A stretch of 64,000 nucleotides of DNA, taken from contig NZ_JAABLQ010000001.1 of assembly GCF_009915765.1 (NCBI RefSeq), positions 3,224,001 to 3,288,000 of the forward strand, given 5' to 3'. This stretch comes from Pannonibacter sp. XCT-53 (GTDB lineage Bacteria; Pseudomonadota; Alphaproteobacteria; Rhizobiales; Stappiaceae). Under the pieces are notes generated by a model, which worked only from the letters and a program-made list of their open reading frames with translations, did not search any database and was not told the DNA's origin. The position numbers and the translations under genes were made by a program. Shown here piece after piece: positions 26,233 to 34,906 of this stretch. Each line of letters opens with the position of its first letter. Within the stretch, counting starts at the first letter, position 1.

Positions 26233-28070
26233 GCTGGCCGACCCGCCGGCAGCGACAGGACGAACCGGGCCCCGGTCACCCGGCGCGTGCCGGTCTGCGG
26301 ATCGGGTTCGGTGCGGTTCTCGGCCGTGATGGTGCCCTTGTGCGCCTCGATGATCTGGCGCGAAATGGACAGGCCGAGACCGGAATTGTTGCCGAAATCC
26401 TCACCGTCAGGACGGTCCGTGTAGAAGCGCTCGAAGATCCGCTCGATCTTCTCGGCCCGGATGCCGGGGCCGTCGTCATCCACCGTGACGATGATGCGCG
26501 GGCCCTTGCGGCTTGCGCCGATGCGCACGGTGCCGCCCTCCGGCGAGAAGGAGCGGGCATTGTCGATGAGGTTGTTGATCACCTGGGCGAGGCGGCTGTC
26601 GTAGCCCATCATCTCGTAGGGCTTGTCCGGGGCCTTCTCGCCCGGCTTCTCGGGCTTCACGTCGGCGATGGTGAGGATGACGCGCGGTGCCGTCTCGACG
26701 GCGCGCTGGTTGCTCATGTCGGCAACGCCGCGCAACAGGTTCGCCACGTCGAGCACCTCCGCATTGCCGCGCGACAGCTCCGCATCCAGGCGGGAGGCGT
26801 CGGAAATGTCGGTGATCAGGCGGTCGAGCCGGCGCACGTCGTGCTGGATCACCTCCATCAGCCGGGCGCGCGAGGTGTCCGACTTGGCGAGCGGCAGCGT
26901 CTCGACGGCGCTGCGCAGCGAGGTCAGCGGGTTCTTCAGCTCGTGCGCCACGTCGGCGGCAAAACGCTCGATCGCGTCCATCCGGTTGTAGAGGGCGTTC
27001 GTCATGTCGCGGAAGGCCCGCGCCAGATGGCCGATCTCGTCCTGCCGGTCGGAGAAATCGGGGATCTCGTGGCGCGAGTTGGAGCCCTTGCGCACCCGTT
27101 CGGCGGCGGCGGCAAGCCGTCGCACCGGGCCGGCGATGGTCCCGGCGAGCAGCACCGACATGATGAACATCACGCCGGCAGCGACCAGGAAGACGCGCAT
27201 GATGGCGATCCGCTCGGCGCTGACGATGGCGTCGATGTCACCGCCCTGGGTGGAGAGCAGCAACGTTCCGAGCACCGCGCGGAAGCGCTGGATCGGCACG
27301 GCCACGGACACTATCAGCTCGCCGCGCTGCGAGACGCGCACGACGCTGGCCGGCGATCCGTTCAGGGCGGCTTCCACTTCCGGATAGATCCGCCCGTCGC
27401 CGCCACCGGCCTCCTGATAGAGCGGCAGGTCGCCCTGCCGCATCCAGAGCTTCATCGACTGCCACATGCGGTCGAGCATGCCCACCTCCTCCCCCTCGGG
27501 CGGCGGCAGGTCGAACCGCAGGATTTGCGGGCCGGAATAGAGATGGCGGGAATCGAGGATCAGCAGGCCGTCGGGATCATAGATCCGGGCCCGCGTCTTG
27601 GTCGGCGAGATCAGGCGGCGCAGGACCGGGCCGACGCGCTCGGGATTGACCGGAAAGTCCAGCGAGGTGAGCGAATCCGGTGCCAGCGTCTCGCCGGCCT
27701 GCAGTTCGAGAAGCTTTTCCGGGTCGACACTGATGGCACCGGTGTCGACCGTGGCCGAGGCGGCGATCGCGCCGGCGATGATCTCGCCCTGGGTGAGGAG
27801 GCTCTGCACGCGGGCGTCGATGAGGCCGGCGCGGAACTGGTTGAGGTAGAGGATGCCCGACACCAGCGCGATCAGGCCGGCGAGGTTGAGGACCACGATG
27901 CGCTTCGTCAGCGAGGAGAAGACGTAGGTGCCCAGGAAGGCCCCCGCCCGCGCCCTCAGCCGCCGGCGCAGCCGGACACTGCCGAGCCGGCGCAGCGGCG
28001 TGGAGCTGCGCTCGCCGGAGCTCTCCGGCGCTGCACCGTCACGGTCGTCGGTCTCAGCCTCTGTCGTCAT
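26229..28070 (-). CDS. chvG: Sensor histidine kinase ChvG/ExoS type
   Basis: Membrane sensor kinase of the ChvGI system that controls acid response, envelope and carbon genes in Rhizobiales. The 613-residue product has a first membrane segment (IVVLNLAGLIALVSGILYL), a large periplasmic domain, a second segment (MRVFLVAAGVMFIMSVLLAGTIAG), HAMP, the H-box FAADVAHELKNPLTSL with His376, and ATPase boxes NLIDNARSFS, DDDGPGI and GLGLSISRQI. A GTG two codons upstream is an alternative start. chvI precedes it by about 100 bases, and hprK overlaps its end. Confidence 0.94.
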   Translation of the reverse strand: MTTEAETDDRDGAAPESSGERSSTPLRRLGSVRLRRRLRARAGAFLGTYVFSSLTKRIVVLNLAGLIALVSGILYLNQFRAGLIDARVQSLLTQGEIIAGAIAASATVDTGAISVDPEKLLELQAGETLAPDSLTSLDFPVNPERVGPVLRRLISPTKTRARIYDPDGLLILDSRHLYSGPQILRFDLPPPEGEEVGMLDRMWQSMKLWMRQGDLPLYQEAGGGDGRIYPEVEAALNGSPASVVRVSQRGELIVSVAVPIQRFRAVLGTLLLSTQGGDIDAIVSAERIAIMRVFLVAAGVMFIMSVLLAGTIAGPVRRLAAAAERVRKGSNSRHEIPDFSDRQDEIGHLARAFRDMTNALYNRMDAIERFAADVAHELKNPLTSLRSAVETLPLAKSDTSRARLMEVIQHDVRRLDRLITDISDASRLDAELSRGNAEVLDVANLLRGVADMSNQRAVETAPRVILTIADVKPEKPGEKAPDKPYEMMGYDSRLAQVINNLIDNARSFSPEGGTVRIGASRKGPRIIVTVDDDGPGIRAEKIERIFERFYTDRPDGEDFGNNSGLGLSISRQIIEAHKGTITAENRTEPDPQTGTRRVTGARFVLSLPAGRPA

Positions 28071-28176
28071 CGCCACCCGTCGCTGCGGTCACATGGGGAC
28101 CGCCGGCCGCCAGCCTGCCTGTCCGGACCGGCCCCGGGGTCCTGCCGGGGTGGTGCGGAGCGGTGCGGCCGGTTCC

Positions 28177-28875
28177 TCACACTTCGCGGAAGCGGTAGCC
28201 GACGCCATAGAGCGTCTCGATCATGTCGAAGTCGTCGTCCACCATCTTGAACTTCTTGCGCAGACGCTTGATGTGGCTGTCGATGGTGCGGTCGTCAACA
28301 TAGACCTGATCGTCATAGGCCGCGTCCATCAGCGCGTTGCGGCTCTTGACGACCCCCGGACGCTGGGCCAGCGCCGACAGGATCAGGAACTCCGTGACGG
28401 TCAGGGTCACCGGCTTGCCGTTCCAGGTGCAGGTATGGCGCTCCTGGTCCATGACAAGGAGGCCGCGCTCCAGCAGCTTGTCCGCATCCTCGCGCGGCGC
28501 GGAGGCATCCCGCGGCGAGACGCGGCGCAGCACGGCGCGCACGCGCTCGACCAGCAGGCGCTGGGAGAACGGCTTCCGGATGAAATCGTCCGCGCCCATC
28601 TTGAGGCCGAACAGCTCGTCGATCTCGTCGTCCTTCGACGTCAGGAAGATCACCGGCATGTCGGAGGTCTGGCGCAGGCGGCGCAGGAGCTCCATGCCGT
28701 CCATGCGGGGCATCTTGATGTCGAAGATGGCCAGCGTGGGCGGATCGGTCAGCAGGCCGTCCAGCGCCGAGGCGCCGTCCGTATAGGTCTGGACGCGGTA
28801 GCCCTCGGACTCCAGTGCAATGGACACCGAAGTGAGAATGTTTCGGTCATCGTCGACCAAGGCAATCGTCGGCAT
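28177..28875 (-). CDS. chvI: Response regulator ChvI
   Basis: OmpR-family regulator of 232 residues. The receiver domain starts [16 protein letters not shown], with phosphoacceptor Asp52 in [10 protein letters not shown], and the C-terminal winged helix ends [16 protein letters not shown]. Met at 28875 is chosen because homologues begin [10 protein letters not shown]; 12 more codons upstream are open. It is transcribed away from pckA, an arrangement found in Rhizobiales, with its partner chvG directly downstream. Confidence 0.95.
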   Translation of the reverse strand: MPTIALVDDDRNILTSVSIALESEGYRVQTYTDGASALDGLLTDPPTLAIFDIKMPRMDGMELLRRLRQTSDMPVIFLTSKDDEIDELFGLKMGADDFIRKPFSQRLLVERVRAVLRRVSPRDASAPREDADKLLERGLLVMDQERHTCTWNGKPVTLTVTEFLILSALAQRPGVVKSRNALMDAAYDDQVYVDDRTIDSHIKRLRKKFKMVDDDFDMIETLYGVGYRFREV

Positions 28876-29331
28876 GATGCGGGTCTTCGTCCTCTGGTCA
28901 GTCAAGGTCACATCTCACTTTCAGCGTTTGGCCCCGCAATTGCGCATAAAATAAGGCAATGCTTCGCCGGTACCAACCGGTAAAGCGTCAAATACAGAGG
29001 AACATGCGCGACATCTTCGTTATTCGGCAAAGCTGTGATGCGGGTCACTCGGCGCGCTGCAGCGCTCCTGTGCACCCCCAGTCAATCGATTAAGAAAAGA
29101 CAAAACAGACTTCGCCACAGTTCTGCTTAAATTTGACCACTGAAATAAATCATGTTTGCAAGTCTTCGACTTTTAATCGATTTAGGATGACGCCTCGCTG
29201 AAAGGATCACTTGTTGCGCAATTTCCAATCAACTAGGTTCCGACTGCCGCGGGACTTGGGAGATGGCGCAAAGGCAAAGGCCGCTCCCCTCGCCGCTTCA
29301 GTTCACGTTCTTCGACAGGGATTGCGCGACC
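28876..29331. promoter_or_regulatory. Divergent chvI / pckA control region with two AATCGATT palindromes
   Basis: This 456-base gap is A/T-richer than its neighbours and has no supported gene. It contains TCAATCGATTAA (29082-29093) and TTTTAATCGATTTA (29171-29184), both centred on the palindrome AATCGATT and 91 bases apart. Such sites with a central CG are typical of LacI-family operators. In Rhizobiales pckA is controlled by the LacI-family regulator PckR, so these are candidate PckR operators. The regulator gene is not in the window. Confidence 0.55.
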
Positions 29332-30942
29332 ATGACAGAGACGGGCGTCAGAAATCCGGCCTTTGGCCTTGAAACCATCGGGCTGACGGGTGTGTCCGCA
29401 ATCTACTGGAACCAGAACGAGCCCGCGCTCTACGAGCAGGCGCTGGCCCGCGGCGAGGCCTGCGTGGCCGCCGGCGGCCCGCTCGTGGCCGACACCGGGC
29501 AGCACACCGGCCGCTCGCCGAAGGACAAGTTCGTCGTCGCCGACGCCAACACCGAATCTCAGGTCTGGTGGGACAACAATGCCCGCATGAGCCGCGCGCA
29601 TTTCGATGTCCTCCTCGCCGATTTCCTTGAGCACGCCAAGGGCAAGGATCTGTTCGCGCAGGATCTTTATGGCGGTGCCGACCCGGCCTACCGTCTGCCT
29701 GTCCGCGTCTACACCCAGTATGCCTGGCACTCGCTGTTCATCCGCAACCTGCTGATCCGTCCGCAGGCCGGCGAGCTGGCGACCTTCCAGCCGAAGATGA
29801 CCATCATCGACCTGCCCAGCTTCCGTGCCGATCCGGCCCGGCATGGCTGCCGCAGCGAGACGGTGATTGCCTGTGACCTCACCCGCATGATCGTGCTGAT
29901 CGGCGGCACGTCCTACGCCGGCGAGATGAAGAAGTCGGTCTTCACCTTCCTCAACTACCTGCTTCCGCCGCAGGGCGTCATGCCGATGCACTGCTCGGCC
30001 AATGTCGGGCGCGACGGCGACACCGCGATCTTCTTCGGCCTGTCGGGCACCGGAAAGACCACGCTGTCGGCCGATCCGGAGCGCACGCTGATCGGCGACG
30101 ACGAGCACGGCTGGGGCAAGGGCGGCGTCTTCAACTTTGAAGGCGGCTGCTACGCCAAGACCATCAAGCTGTCGAAGGACGCGGAGCCGGAAATCTATTC
30201 CACGACGCAGCGCTTCGGCACCGTCCTGGAGAATGTCGTTCTCGACGAGAACCGCATTCCGGACTTCGACGACGGCCGCAAGACGGAGAACACCCGGGCG
30301 GCCTATCCGATCCACTTCATCTCCAACGCCTCGGACACCGGCATCGCGCCGCAGCCGAAGACGATCATCATGCTGACCGCCGATGCCTTCGGTGTCATGC
30401 CCCCGATCGCCCGGTTGACCCCGGCCCAGGCCATGTACCATTTCCTGTCCGGCTACACCGCGAAGGTCGCCGGCACGGAAAAGGGCGTGACCGAGCCGCA
30501 GGCCACCTTCTCCACCTGCTTTGGTGCCCCATTCATCCCGCGCCATCCGACCGAATACGGAAACCTGCTCCGCGACCTGATCGCCGAGCACAAGGTCGAC
30601 TGCTGGCTGGTGAACACCGGCTGGACCGGCGGGGCCTATGGCACCGGCAGCCGCATGCCGATCAAGGCAACCCGCACGCTGCTGCGCGCCGCCCTCGACG
30701 GCTCGCTCAAGGATGCAACCTTCCGCACCGACGCCAACTTCGGCTTTGCCGTGCCGGAAGCGGTGCCGGGCGTCGACAGCGCCATCCTGAACCCGCGCGA
30801 GACCTGGGCCGATGCTGCGGCTTATGACGCGCAGGCCAAGCGGCTGGTGCAGATGTTCATCGACAACTTCGCCAAGTTCGAGGAAGCCGTTGACGGTGCG
30901 GTGCGCGATGCCGCCCCGGTGGTGCGCGAAGCGGCCGAGTAA
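29332..30942 (+). CDS. pckA: Phosphoenolpyruvate carboxykinase (ATP)
   Basis: Converts oxaloacetate and ATP to phosphoenolpyruvate, the entry to gluconeogenesis. The 536-residue product matches the ATP-dependent family: [17 protein letters not shown] (part of the active site), kinase loop [12 protein letters not shown] (236-247) and DDEHGWG. ATG 29332 is chosen because the protein then begins [15 protein letters not shown] as in homologues; 23 upstream codons are open but dissimilar. It follows a control region with two LacI-type palindromes and ends at a strong terminator. Confidence 0.97.
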   Translation: MTETGVRNPAFGLETIGLTGVSAIYWNQNEPALYEQALARGEACVAAGGPLVADTGQHTGRSPKDKFVVADANTESQVWWDNNARMSRAHFDVLLADFLEHAKGKDLFAQDLYGGADPAYRLPVRVYTQYAWHSLFIRNLLIRPQAGELATFQPKMTIIDLPSFRADPARHGCRSETVIACDLTRMIVLIGGTSYAGEMKKSVFTFLNYLLPPQGVMPMHCSANVGRDGDTAIFFGLSGTGKTTLSADPERTLIGDDEHGWGKGGVFNFEGGCYAKTIKLSKDAEPEIYSTTQRFGTVLENVVLDENRIPDFDDGRKTENTRAAYPIHFISNASDTGIAPQPKTIIMLTADAFGVMPPIARLTPAQAMYHFLSGYTAKVAGTEKGVTEPQATFSTCFGAPFIPRHPTEYGNLLRDLIAEHKVDCWLVNTGWTGGAYGTGSRMPIKATRTLLRAALDGSLKDATFRTDANFGFAVPEAVPGVDSAILNPRETWADAAAYDAQAKRLVQMFIDNFAKFEEAVDGAVRDAAPVVREAAE

Positions 30943-30989
30943 CGCCGATCCCGTTTGGGCCGCCTGTCCGCCGGCAGGAGGCCCTCCCG

Positions 30990-31021
30990 CAGCGCCCCGG
31001 GGCAACCCGGGGCGCTGTTTT
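30990..31021 (+). terminator. Terminator after pckA
   Basis: Perfect 12-base-pair stem CAGCGCCCCGGG/CCCGGGGCGCTG (30990-31001 with 31006-31017), loop GCAA, followed by TTTT. Confidence 0.85.
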
Positions 31022-31107
31022 CATGTCGGGTGGTCACGTGGAGCGCCCCCCTCGCGGATTGGACGGGGAGCCCGGATAGATCGACGCGCTGACGAAAGCC
31101 GCATCGC

Positions 31108-31587
31108 CTAGAAGGGATCGTAACGGTCCTTCTCGGGGACGCAGGTACAAGGCTCATACCCGGCGTCGAAGGCTTCTTCCGGTGTGGCGAACGAGATCAT
31201 CTCCTCCGCCGCCGGCCTGACCAGGCCCTTCAGCAGCAGCTTCAGCGTCGGGCACTCCGGATCGGTGTGGTAGCGCTGCAGCCCCCGGATCCCGAAGAAC
31301 CGCTTGTCCTGACGGCTCCTGTAGTAGCGGTCCCAGTAGCTGTAGTCGTAGTGCCCCGAATCGAGGCGCCCGTCGCTTGCCATCGCCGACAGACGGCGCT
31401 CGCAGTGCGGGCAGAGCCTCAGTCCGGCCTTGTCCTCGGCATCCTCCATGGACTTGAGGGAGACGAGGTTGTCGGGCCTGCCGGCTGCGGCCAGGAACAC
31501 GCAGTCCTTGAGATGATAGAAGGCGGCAGCCGGCCCGCTCCTGACCGCCCGGAACTCAAGACGTCGCTTGCGTGCCTCGGCCATCAT
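31108..31587 (-). CDS. Uncharacterised protein with two cysteine/histidine metal-binding modules
   Basis: A 159-residue protein I do not recognise by name. It shows an internal duplication: module 1 has Y24-H25-x3-C29 and then SMEDAEDKAGLRLCPHC (C59, C62); module 2 has Y106-H107-x4-C112 and then TPEEAFDAGYEPCTC (C147, C149). Each could make one zinc site of the Ada-like or knuckle type. The middle is rich in Tyr and charged residues. No signal peptide or membrane segment. Its ATG overlaps the stop of the upstream 53-codon gene (ATGA), so the two form one unit, with an FNR/FixK-like box upstream. Confidence 0.75.
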   Translation of the reverse strand: MMAEARKRRLEFRAVRSGPAAAFYHLKDCVFLAAAGRPDNLVSLKSMEDAEDKAGLRLCPHCERRLSAMASDGRLDSGHYDYSYWDRYYRSRQDKRFFGIRGLQRYHTDPECPTLKLLLKGLVRPAAEEMISFATPEEAFDAGYEPCTCVPEKDRYDPF

Positions 31588-31745
31588 TCTGGCGCCGGGT
31601 CATAGGAGCCTTCGTGTCCGAAGGCCTTCTTGTTGGCCTTCTTCTGCGCCGCGATGTCCTTCGCACTGGCCTCGTTTTCGGTCATTTGCGAAATGATCTT
31701 GTCGGCCTGCTTCTTCCGACGTTCGTCCATGTCGTCTTCAGCCAT
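31584..31745 (-). CDS. Small acidic/basic hypothetical protein
   Basis: A 53-residue protein beginning MAEDDMDERRKKQADKI and predicted mostly helical, with a Lys/Ala-rich second half (KKANKKAFGHEG). No family is recognised. ATG 31745 is chosen because GGGAGCTGATC precedes it at ribosome-binding distance; a longer in-frame start exists. It is translationally coupled (ATGA) to the two-module cysteine protein, which suggests joint function. Confidence 0.65.
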   Translation of the reverse strand: MAEDDMDERRKKQADKIISQMTENEASAKDIAAQKKANKKAFGHEGSYDPAPE

Positions 31746-31822
31746 GATCAGCTCCCGTGCCCCTGAGGCAGCAGACTTGTCCATTGCGGAAGTATTGGTA
31801 GCGCGCCGCACGCAACTTGACG

Positions 31823-31836
31823 TTGACGTGGATCAA
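31823..31836. promoter_or_regulatory. FNR/FixK-type box
   Basis: TTGAC-GTGG-ATCAA matches the TTGAT-N4-ATCAA consensus at nine of ten positions. It lies 78 bases upstream of the 53-residue gene on the minus strand and about 170 bases upstream of xdhC on the plus strand. The distance favours control of the minus-strand pair by an FNR/FixK/DNR regulator. The call is by eye. Confidence 0.55.
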
Positions 31837-32007
31837 GCGACAGCACCGTCATCGCCGGTGAGCTTGCTTCGCGCCAGAGACTGCGACGTTTGCGACAGTT
31901 CGGGCGGGCGCGCACCTCGCCCACTTTCAGCCCCTTGCGAGTGGCTGTATCGTGACCAGGACAGCAGGTGCTTGTGTTTTCAGCCCCGTCGGAGAGGTAT
32001 GGGCGAC

Positions 32008-32367
32008 ATGGAGATCAGGGACAGCAGGGACGTTTCCTCCGCGCATCATCTTGACGTCCTGGCGCTTGCCGAGCGTTGGGTCCGGTCGGGGCGCAGGGTC
32101 GCGGTGGCCACGGTCGTCGAGACCTGGGGCTCGGCTCCGCGTCCGGTCGGGTCGCATCTGGTGATCGATTCGGACGGCAACTTCGAGGGCTCCGTGTCGG
32201 GCGGCTGCGTCGAGGGTGCGGTCGTCAGCGAAGCGGCCGATGTGATTGCAAGCGGCAAGCCGCAGATGCTCGAGTTCGGCGTGGCCGACGAGACCGCCTG
32301 GCGCGTCGGCCTGTCCTGCGGCGGGCGCATCCGCGTCTATGTGGAGCCCGTGACCGATGCGGCTTGA
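32008..32367 (+). CDS. XdhC/CoxI N-terminal-domain protein
   Basis: A 119-residue protein equal to the XdhC_CoxI N-terminal domain: VATVVETWGSAPRPVGSHLVI, then GSVSGGCVEGAVVSEA and VGLSCGGRIRVYVEP with the conserved cysteines. XdhC-type chaperones bind and sulfurate the molybdenum cofactor before it enters xanthine-dehydrogenase-family enzymes. ATG 32008 is preferred because GGAGAGG lies about ten bases upstream; ATG 31999 is closer to the site. It overlaps the next gene, which carries the Rossmann part, so the chaperone is split over two polypeptides. Confidence 0.88.
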   Translation: MEIRDSRDVSSAHHLDVLALAERWVRSGRRVAVATVVETWGSAPRPVGSHLVIDSDGNFEGSVSGGCVEGAVVSEAADVIASGKPQMLEFGVADETAWRVGLSCGGRIRVYVEPVTDAA

Positions 32368-33058
32368 TCTCTTGTCCGCCCTCAACGCCGCCCGCGACCG
32401 GCGCGAGGCGGCGATCCTGGTCACCCGGCTCGGCGATGGCAGCCAGCGCCTCGTGCAGCGCGCCGGGCTTTCGGCCGGGGATCCGCTCTTCGAGGAGCTG
32501 GAGCGCCGCTTCCGGTCGGGGAGTTCCGGGCAGGTGACTGATCCTTCGGGTGAGGCCCATTTCCTCACGGTGTCGGTTCCCGCGCCGCGGCTCGTGGTCA
32601 TCGGTGCGGTGCATATCTCCCAGGCGCTGCTGCCCATGGCCGAGATTGCCGGGTTCGACGTGACCATCATCGACCCGCGCACCGCCTTTGCCAGCGAGGA
32701 CCGGTTTCCGGCACGCGTGCTGCGCGCCGACTGGCCTGAGGATGTGTTGCAGGCCGCGCCACTCGACCCCTACACGGCGGTGGCTGCGGTGACGCATGAC
32801 CCGAAGATCGACGATTTTCCGCTGATGGCGGCCCTGAACGCCGGGTGCTTCTATGTCGGGGCCCTCGGCAGCCGCAAGACCCATGCCCGCCGTGTCGAAC
32901 GCTTCCAGGCCGCAGGCTTGAGCGAGGACCAGATCGGCCGGATCCGTGCGCCGATCGGTCTGGCGATCGGGGCGGCGTCTCCGGCCGAAATCGCGGTCGC
33001 GGTGCTGGGAGAAGTGATCGGCGCCCTCCGGCTGGCCGTTGCCAGGGACAGGACCTGA
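32357..33058 (+). CDS. XdhC family protein, Rossmann-domain part
   Basis: A 233-residue protein. A divergent N-terminal part (MRLDLLSALNAARDRREAAILVTRL) resembles a second XdhC N-terminal domain. The C-terminal XdhC Rossmann domain has RLVVIGAVHISQALLPMAEIAGFDVTIIDPR in outline, THDPKIDDFPLMAAL and YVGALGSRKTHARR, and ends with the IGAASPAEIAVAVLGE block. It is expected to act with the preceding small XdhC in inserting Mo cofactor into an oxidoreductase. It overlaps both neighbours (11 bases upstream, one base downstream). Confidence 0.9.
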   Translation: MRLDLLSALNAARDRREAAILVTRLGDGSQRLVQRAGLSAGDPLFEELERRFRSGSSGQVTDPSGEAHFLTVSVPAPRLVVIGAVHISQALLPMAEIAGFDVTIIDPRTAFASEDRFPARVLRADWPEDVLQAAPLDPYTAVAAVTHDPKIDDFPLMAALNAGCFYVGALGSRKTHARRVERFQAAGLSEDQIGRIRAPIGLAIGAASPAEIAVAVLGEVIGALRLAVARDRT

Positions 33059-34665
33059 TGCGATTCGGCCCGGTAGCCCTCGAGGAAGCCGAAGGTGCCG
33101 TGCTGGCGCACAGCCTTCAGACCGCCACCGGCGTGCTGCGCAAGGGCCACGTGCTGGGCGCCGCCGATCTCGCCCGGCTTGCCGGCGAGGGTGTGACCAC
33201 CCTCGTCGTGGCCCGGCTTGCCCCCGATGATGTTGCCGAGGACGACGCAGCCCTCGCGCTGGCAAGCGCCGTGGCCGGCTACGGCATCTCCCGCGATCAG
33301 CCCTTTACCGGACGGGTCAATCTCTATGCCACCGGCAACGGCGTGCTGCTGTGCGACCGGGAGGCCATAAATCGATTTAATCGCGTCGATCCGGCCATCA
33401 CGCTTGCCACCCTGCCGGCCTGTCAGGCCGTGGAAACCGGGCGCATGGTTGCCACGGTGAAGATCATCCCGCTTGCGGTGCCCGGCCGGCATGTGGCTGC
33501 GGCCGCGGATGTGGCGCGCGGCTGCGTGCGGCTTGCGCCGTACCGGGCGCGGCCGGTCGGACTCGTCGCCACGCGGCTGCCGCATCTCAAGCCTGCGACC
33601 ATGGACAAGACCCGCCGCGTGCTGGCGGACCGGCTGGCGCCGATGGGCGGCGCGCTCCTGCCCGAGATCCGCACCGCGCATACGGCAGATGCGGTCGCTG
33701 AGGGCCTGCGGCAGCAGCTGGCGGCCGGGGCCGGGCTGGTCGTGCTGTTCGGCGCCTCCGCCGTTGTCGACGTGGAGGATGTCCTGCCGGCGGCAATTCG
33801 GCTGGCCGGTGGCGAATTGCATCATTTCGGCATGCCGGTCGATCCGGGCAACCTGCTGCTCCTCGGGGAGGTCGGGGGTGTCCCGGTGCTTGGTGCGCCG
33901 GGCTGCGCCCGCAGTCCGAAGGAGAACGGCTTCGACTGGATCCTGCAACGGCTGATGGCCGATATCCCGGTGACCGCGGAGGACATCACCGGGCTTGGCG
34001 TTGGAGGCTTGCTCATGGAAATCACCAGCCGGCCGCAGTTGCGTGCCCAGCCGGCCGGGACGGCGGGCCGACACGGCGCCATCGTCCTTGCCGCCGGTCG
34101 CTCCAGCCGGATGGAGGGGGGCAACAAGCTTCTCGCCCGGCTGAACGGCAAGACCCTCGTCGCCCATGCCCTGGATGCGGCCTGCGACAGTGCGGCCGGT
34201 CCCGTTGTGCTTGTCACGGGGCATATGGCCGAGCGTGTCGCGGCCGAAGCGGCGGGGCGCGACGTTGTGGTGCAGCACAATCCCGATTTCGCCACGGGGA
34301 TGGCAAGCTCGATCCGGGCCGGGCTGGCGGCGTTGCCTGCCGGTCTCGACGGTGTGGTCATCCTGCTCGGGGACATGCCGGGCGTCGATGCGGCGATGGT
34401 CGACCGGCTGATCCGCGCCCACGACCGGTCGCGGCGTCATCTCATCGTCGTGGCGACCGCCGAGGGCAAGCGCGGCAATCCGGTCCTGTTCGACAGCGCC
34501 TTCCTCGAGGCCCTGAAGGGGCTGGAGGGCGACGTCGGCGCGCGTCATCTCATTGCCCGGGAAGGGGAAACGGTCGTCGAGGTGGAACTGGGCGCGGCCG
34601 CCCGCCTCGACCTCGACACCCGGGACGCCCTAACGGCAGCCGGCGGTGAAATGAATGGCGATTAA
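33058..34665 (+). CDS. Molybdopterin-binding / MobA-like nucleotidyltransferase fusion
   Basis: A 535-residue two-domain protein. The N-terminal half (to about 325) is a MoeA/MogA-type molybdopterin-binding domain (VDVEDVLPAAIRLAGGELHHFGMPVDPGNLLLLG, shown here only as its key block). The C-terminal half (from about 340) is a MocA/MobA-type NTP transferase with IVLAAGRSSRMEGGNKLLA and LLGDMPGVDAAMVDRL. Such proteins make cytidylylated or otherwise processed Mo cofactor for xanthine dehydrogenase/CO dehydrogenase enzymes. It follows the XdhC pair with TGATG coupling. No molybdoenzyme gene lies in the window. An AATCGATT-type palindrome lies inside it at 33368-33379. Confidence 0.87.
   Translation: MRFGPVALEEAEGAVLAHSLQTATGVLRKGHVLGAADLARLAGEGVTTLVVARLAPDDVAEDDAALALASAVAGYGISRDQPFTGRVNLYATGNGVLLCDREAINRFNRVDPAITLATLPACQAVETGRMVATVKIIPLAVPGRHVAAAADVARGCVRLAPYRARPVGLVATRLPHLKPATMDKTRRVLADRLAPMGGALLPEIRTAHTADAVAEGLRQQLAAGAGLVVLFGASAVVDVEDVLPAAIRLAGGELHHFGMPVDPGNLLLLGEVGGVPVLGAPGCARSPKENGFDWILQRLMADIPVTAEDITGLGVGGLLMEITSRPQLRAQPAGTAGRHGAIVLAAGRSSRMEGGNKLLARLNGKTLVAHALDAACDSAAGPVVLVTGHMAERVAAEAAGRDVVVQHNPDFATGMASSIRAGLAALPAGLDGVVILLGDMPGVDAAMVDRLIRAHDRSRRHLIVVATAEGKRGNPVLFDSAFLEALKGLEGDVGARHLIAREGETVVEVELGAAARLDLDTRDALTAAGGEMNGD
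33368..33379. promoter_or_regulatory. Intragenic TAAATCGATTTA palindrome
   Basis: A perfect 12-base palindrome inside the molybdopterin-binding gene, with the same AATCGATT core as the two sites upstream of pckA. It stands out in GC-rich coding sequence. It could be a distant or chance operator for the same LacI-type regulator. Confidence 0.35.
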
Positions 34666-34906
34666 CCTTCGGTAAAGCCATGTGAAATGCGCGCAGCTCT
34701 TATGCCGTCAAAGGAGTTGCACTGCAGCATGCGTAGGATTATGTATGCCCCACTCGCGCTGCCGCGCGGCATGTCGGACCCTGGTCCGGCTCGGGGTCCG
34801 GCAGCCAGGATTTCACAGACAGGCGTGCAGGCAGGGCCGTCCGGGTGAACCCGGGCAACGGCCTCGCGTTTCGCGCGCCGTCTTCCGGAACGAAAGAAGG
34901 AAAACC

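Noticed and set aside
34729..34848. A 39-codon frame after AAGGAG, upstream of the GcrA-like gene
   Set aside because: The Shine-Dalgarno-like sequence is about 12 bases away, and the peptide is low-complexity Pro/Gly/Arg. It could be a leader peptide but evidence is too weak.
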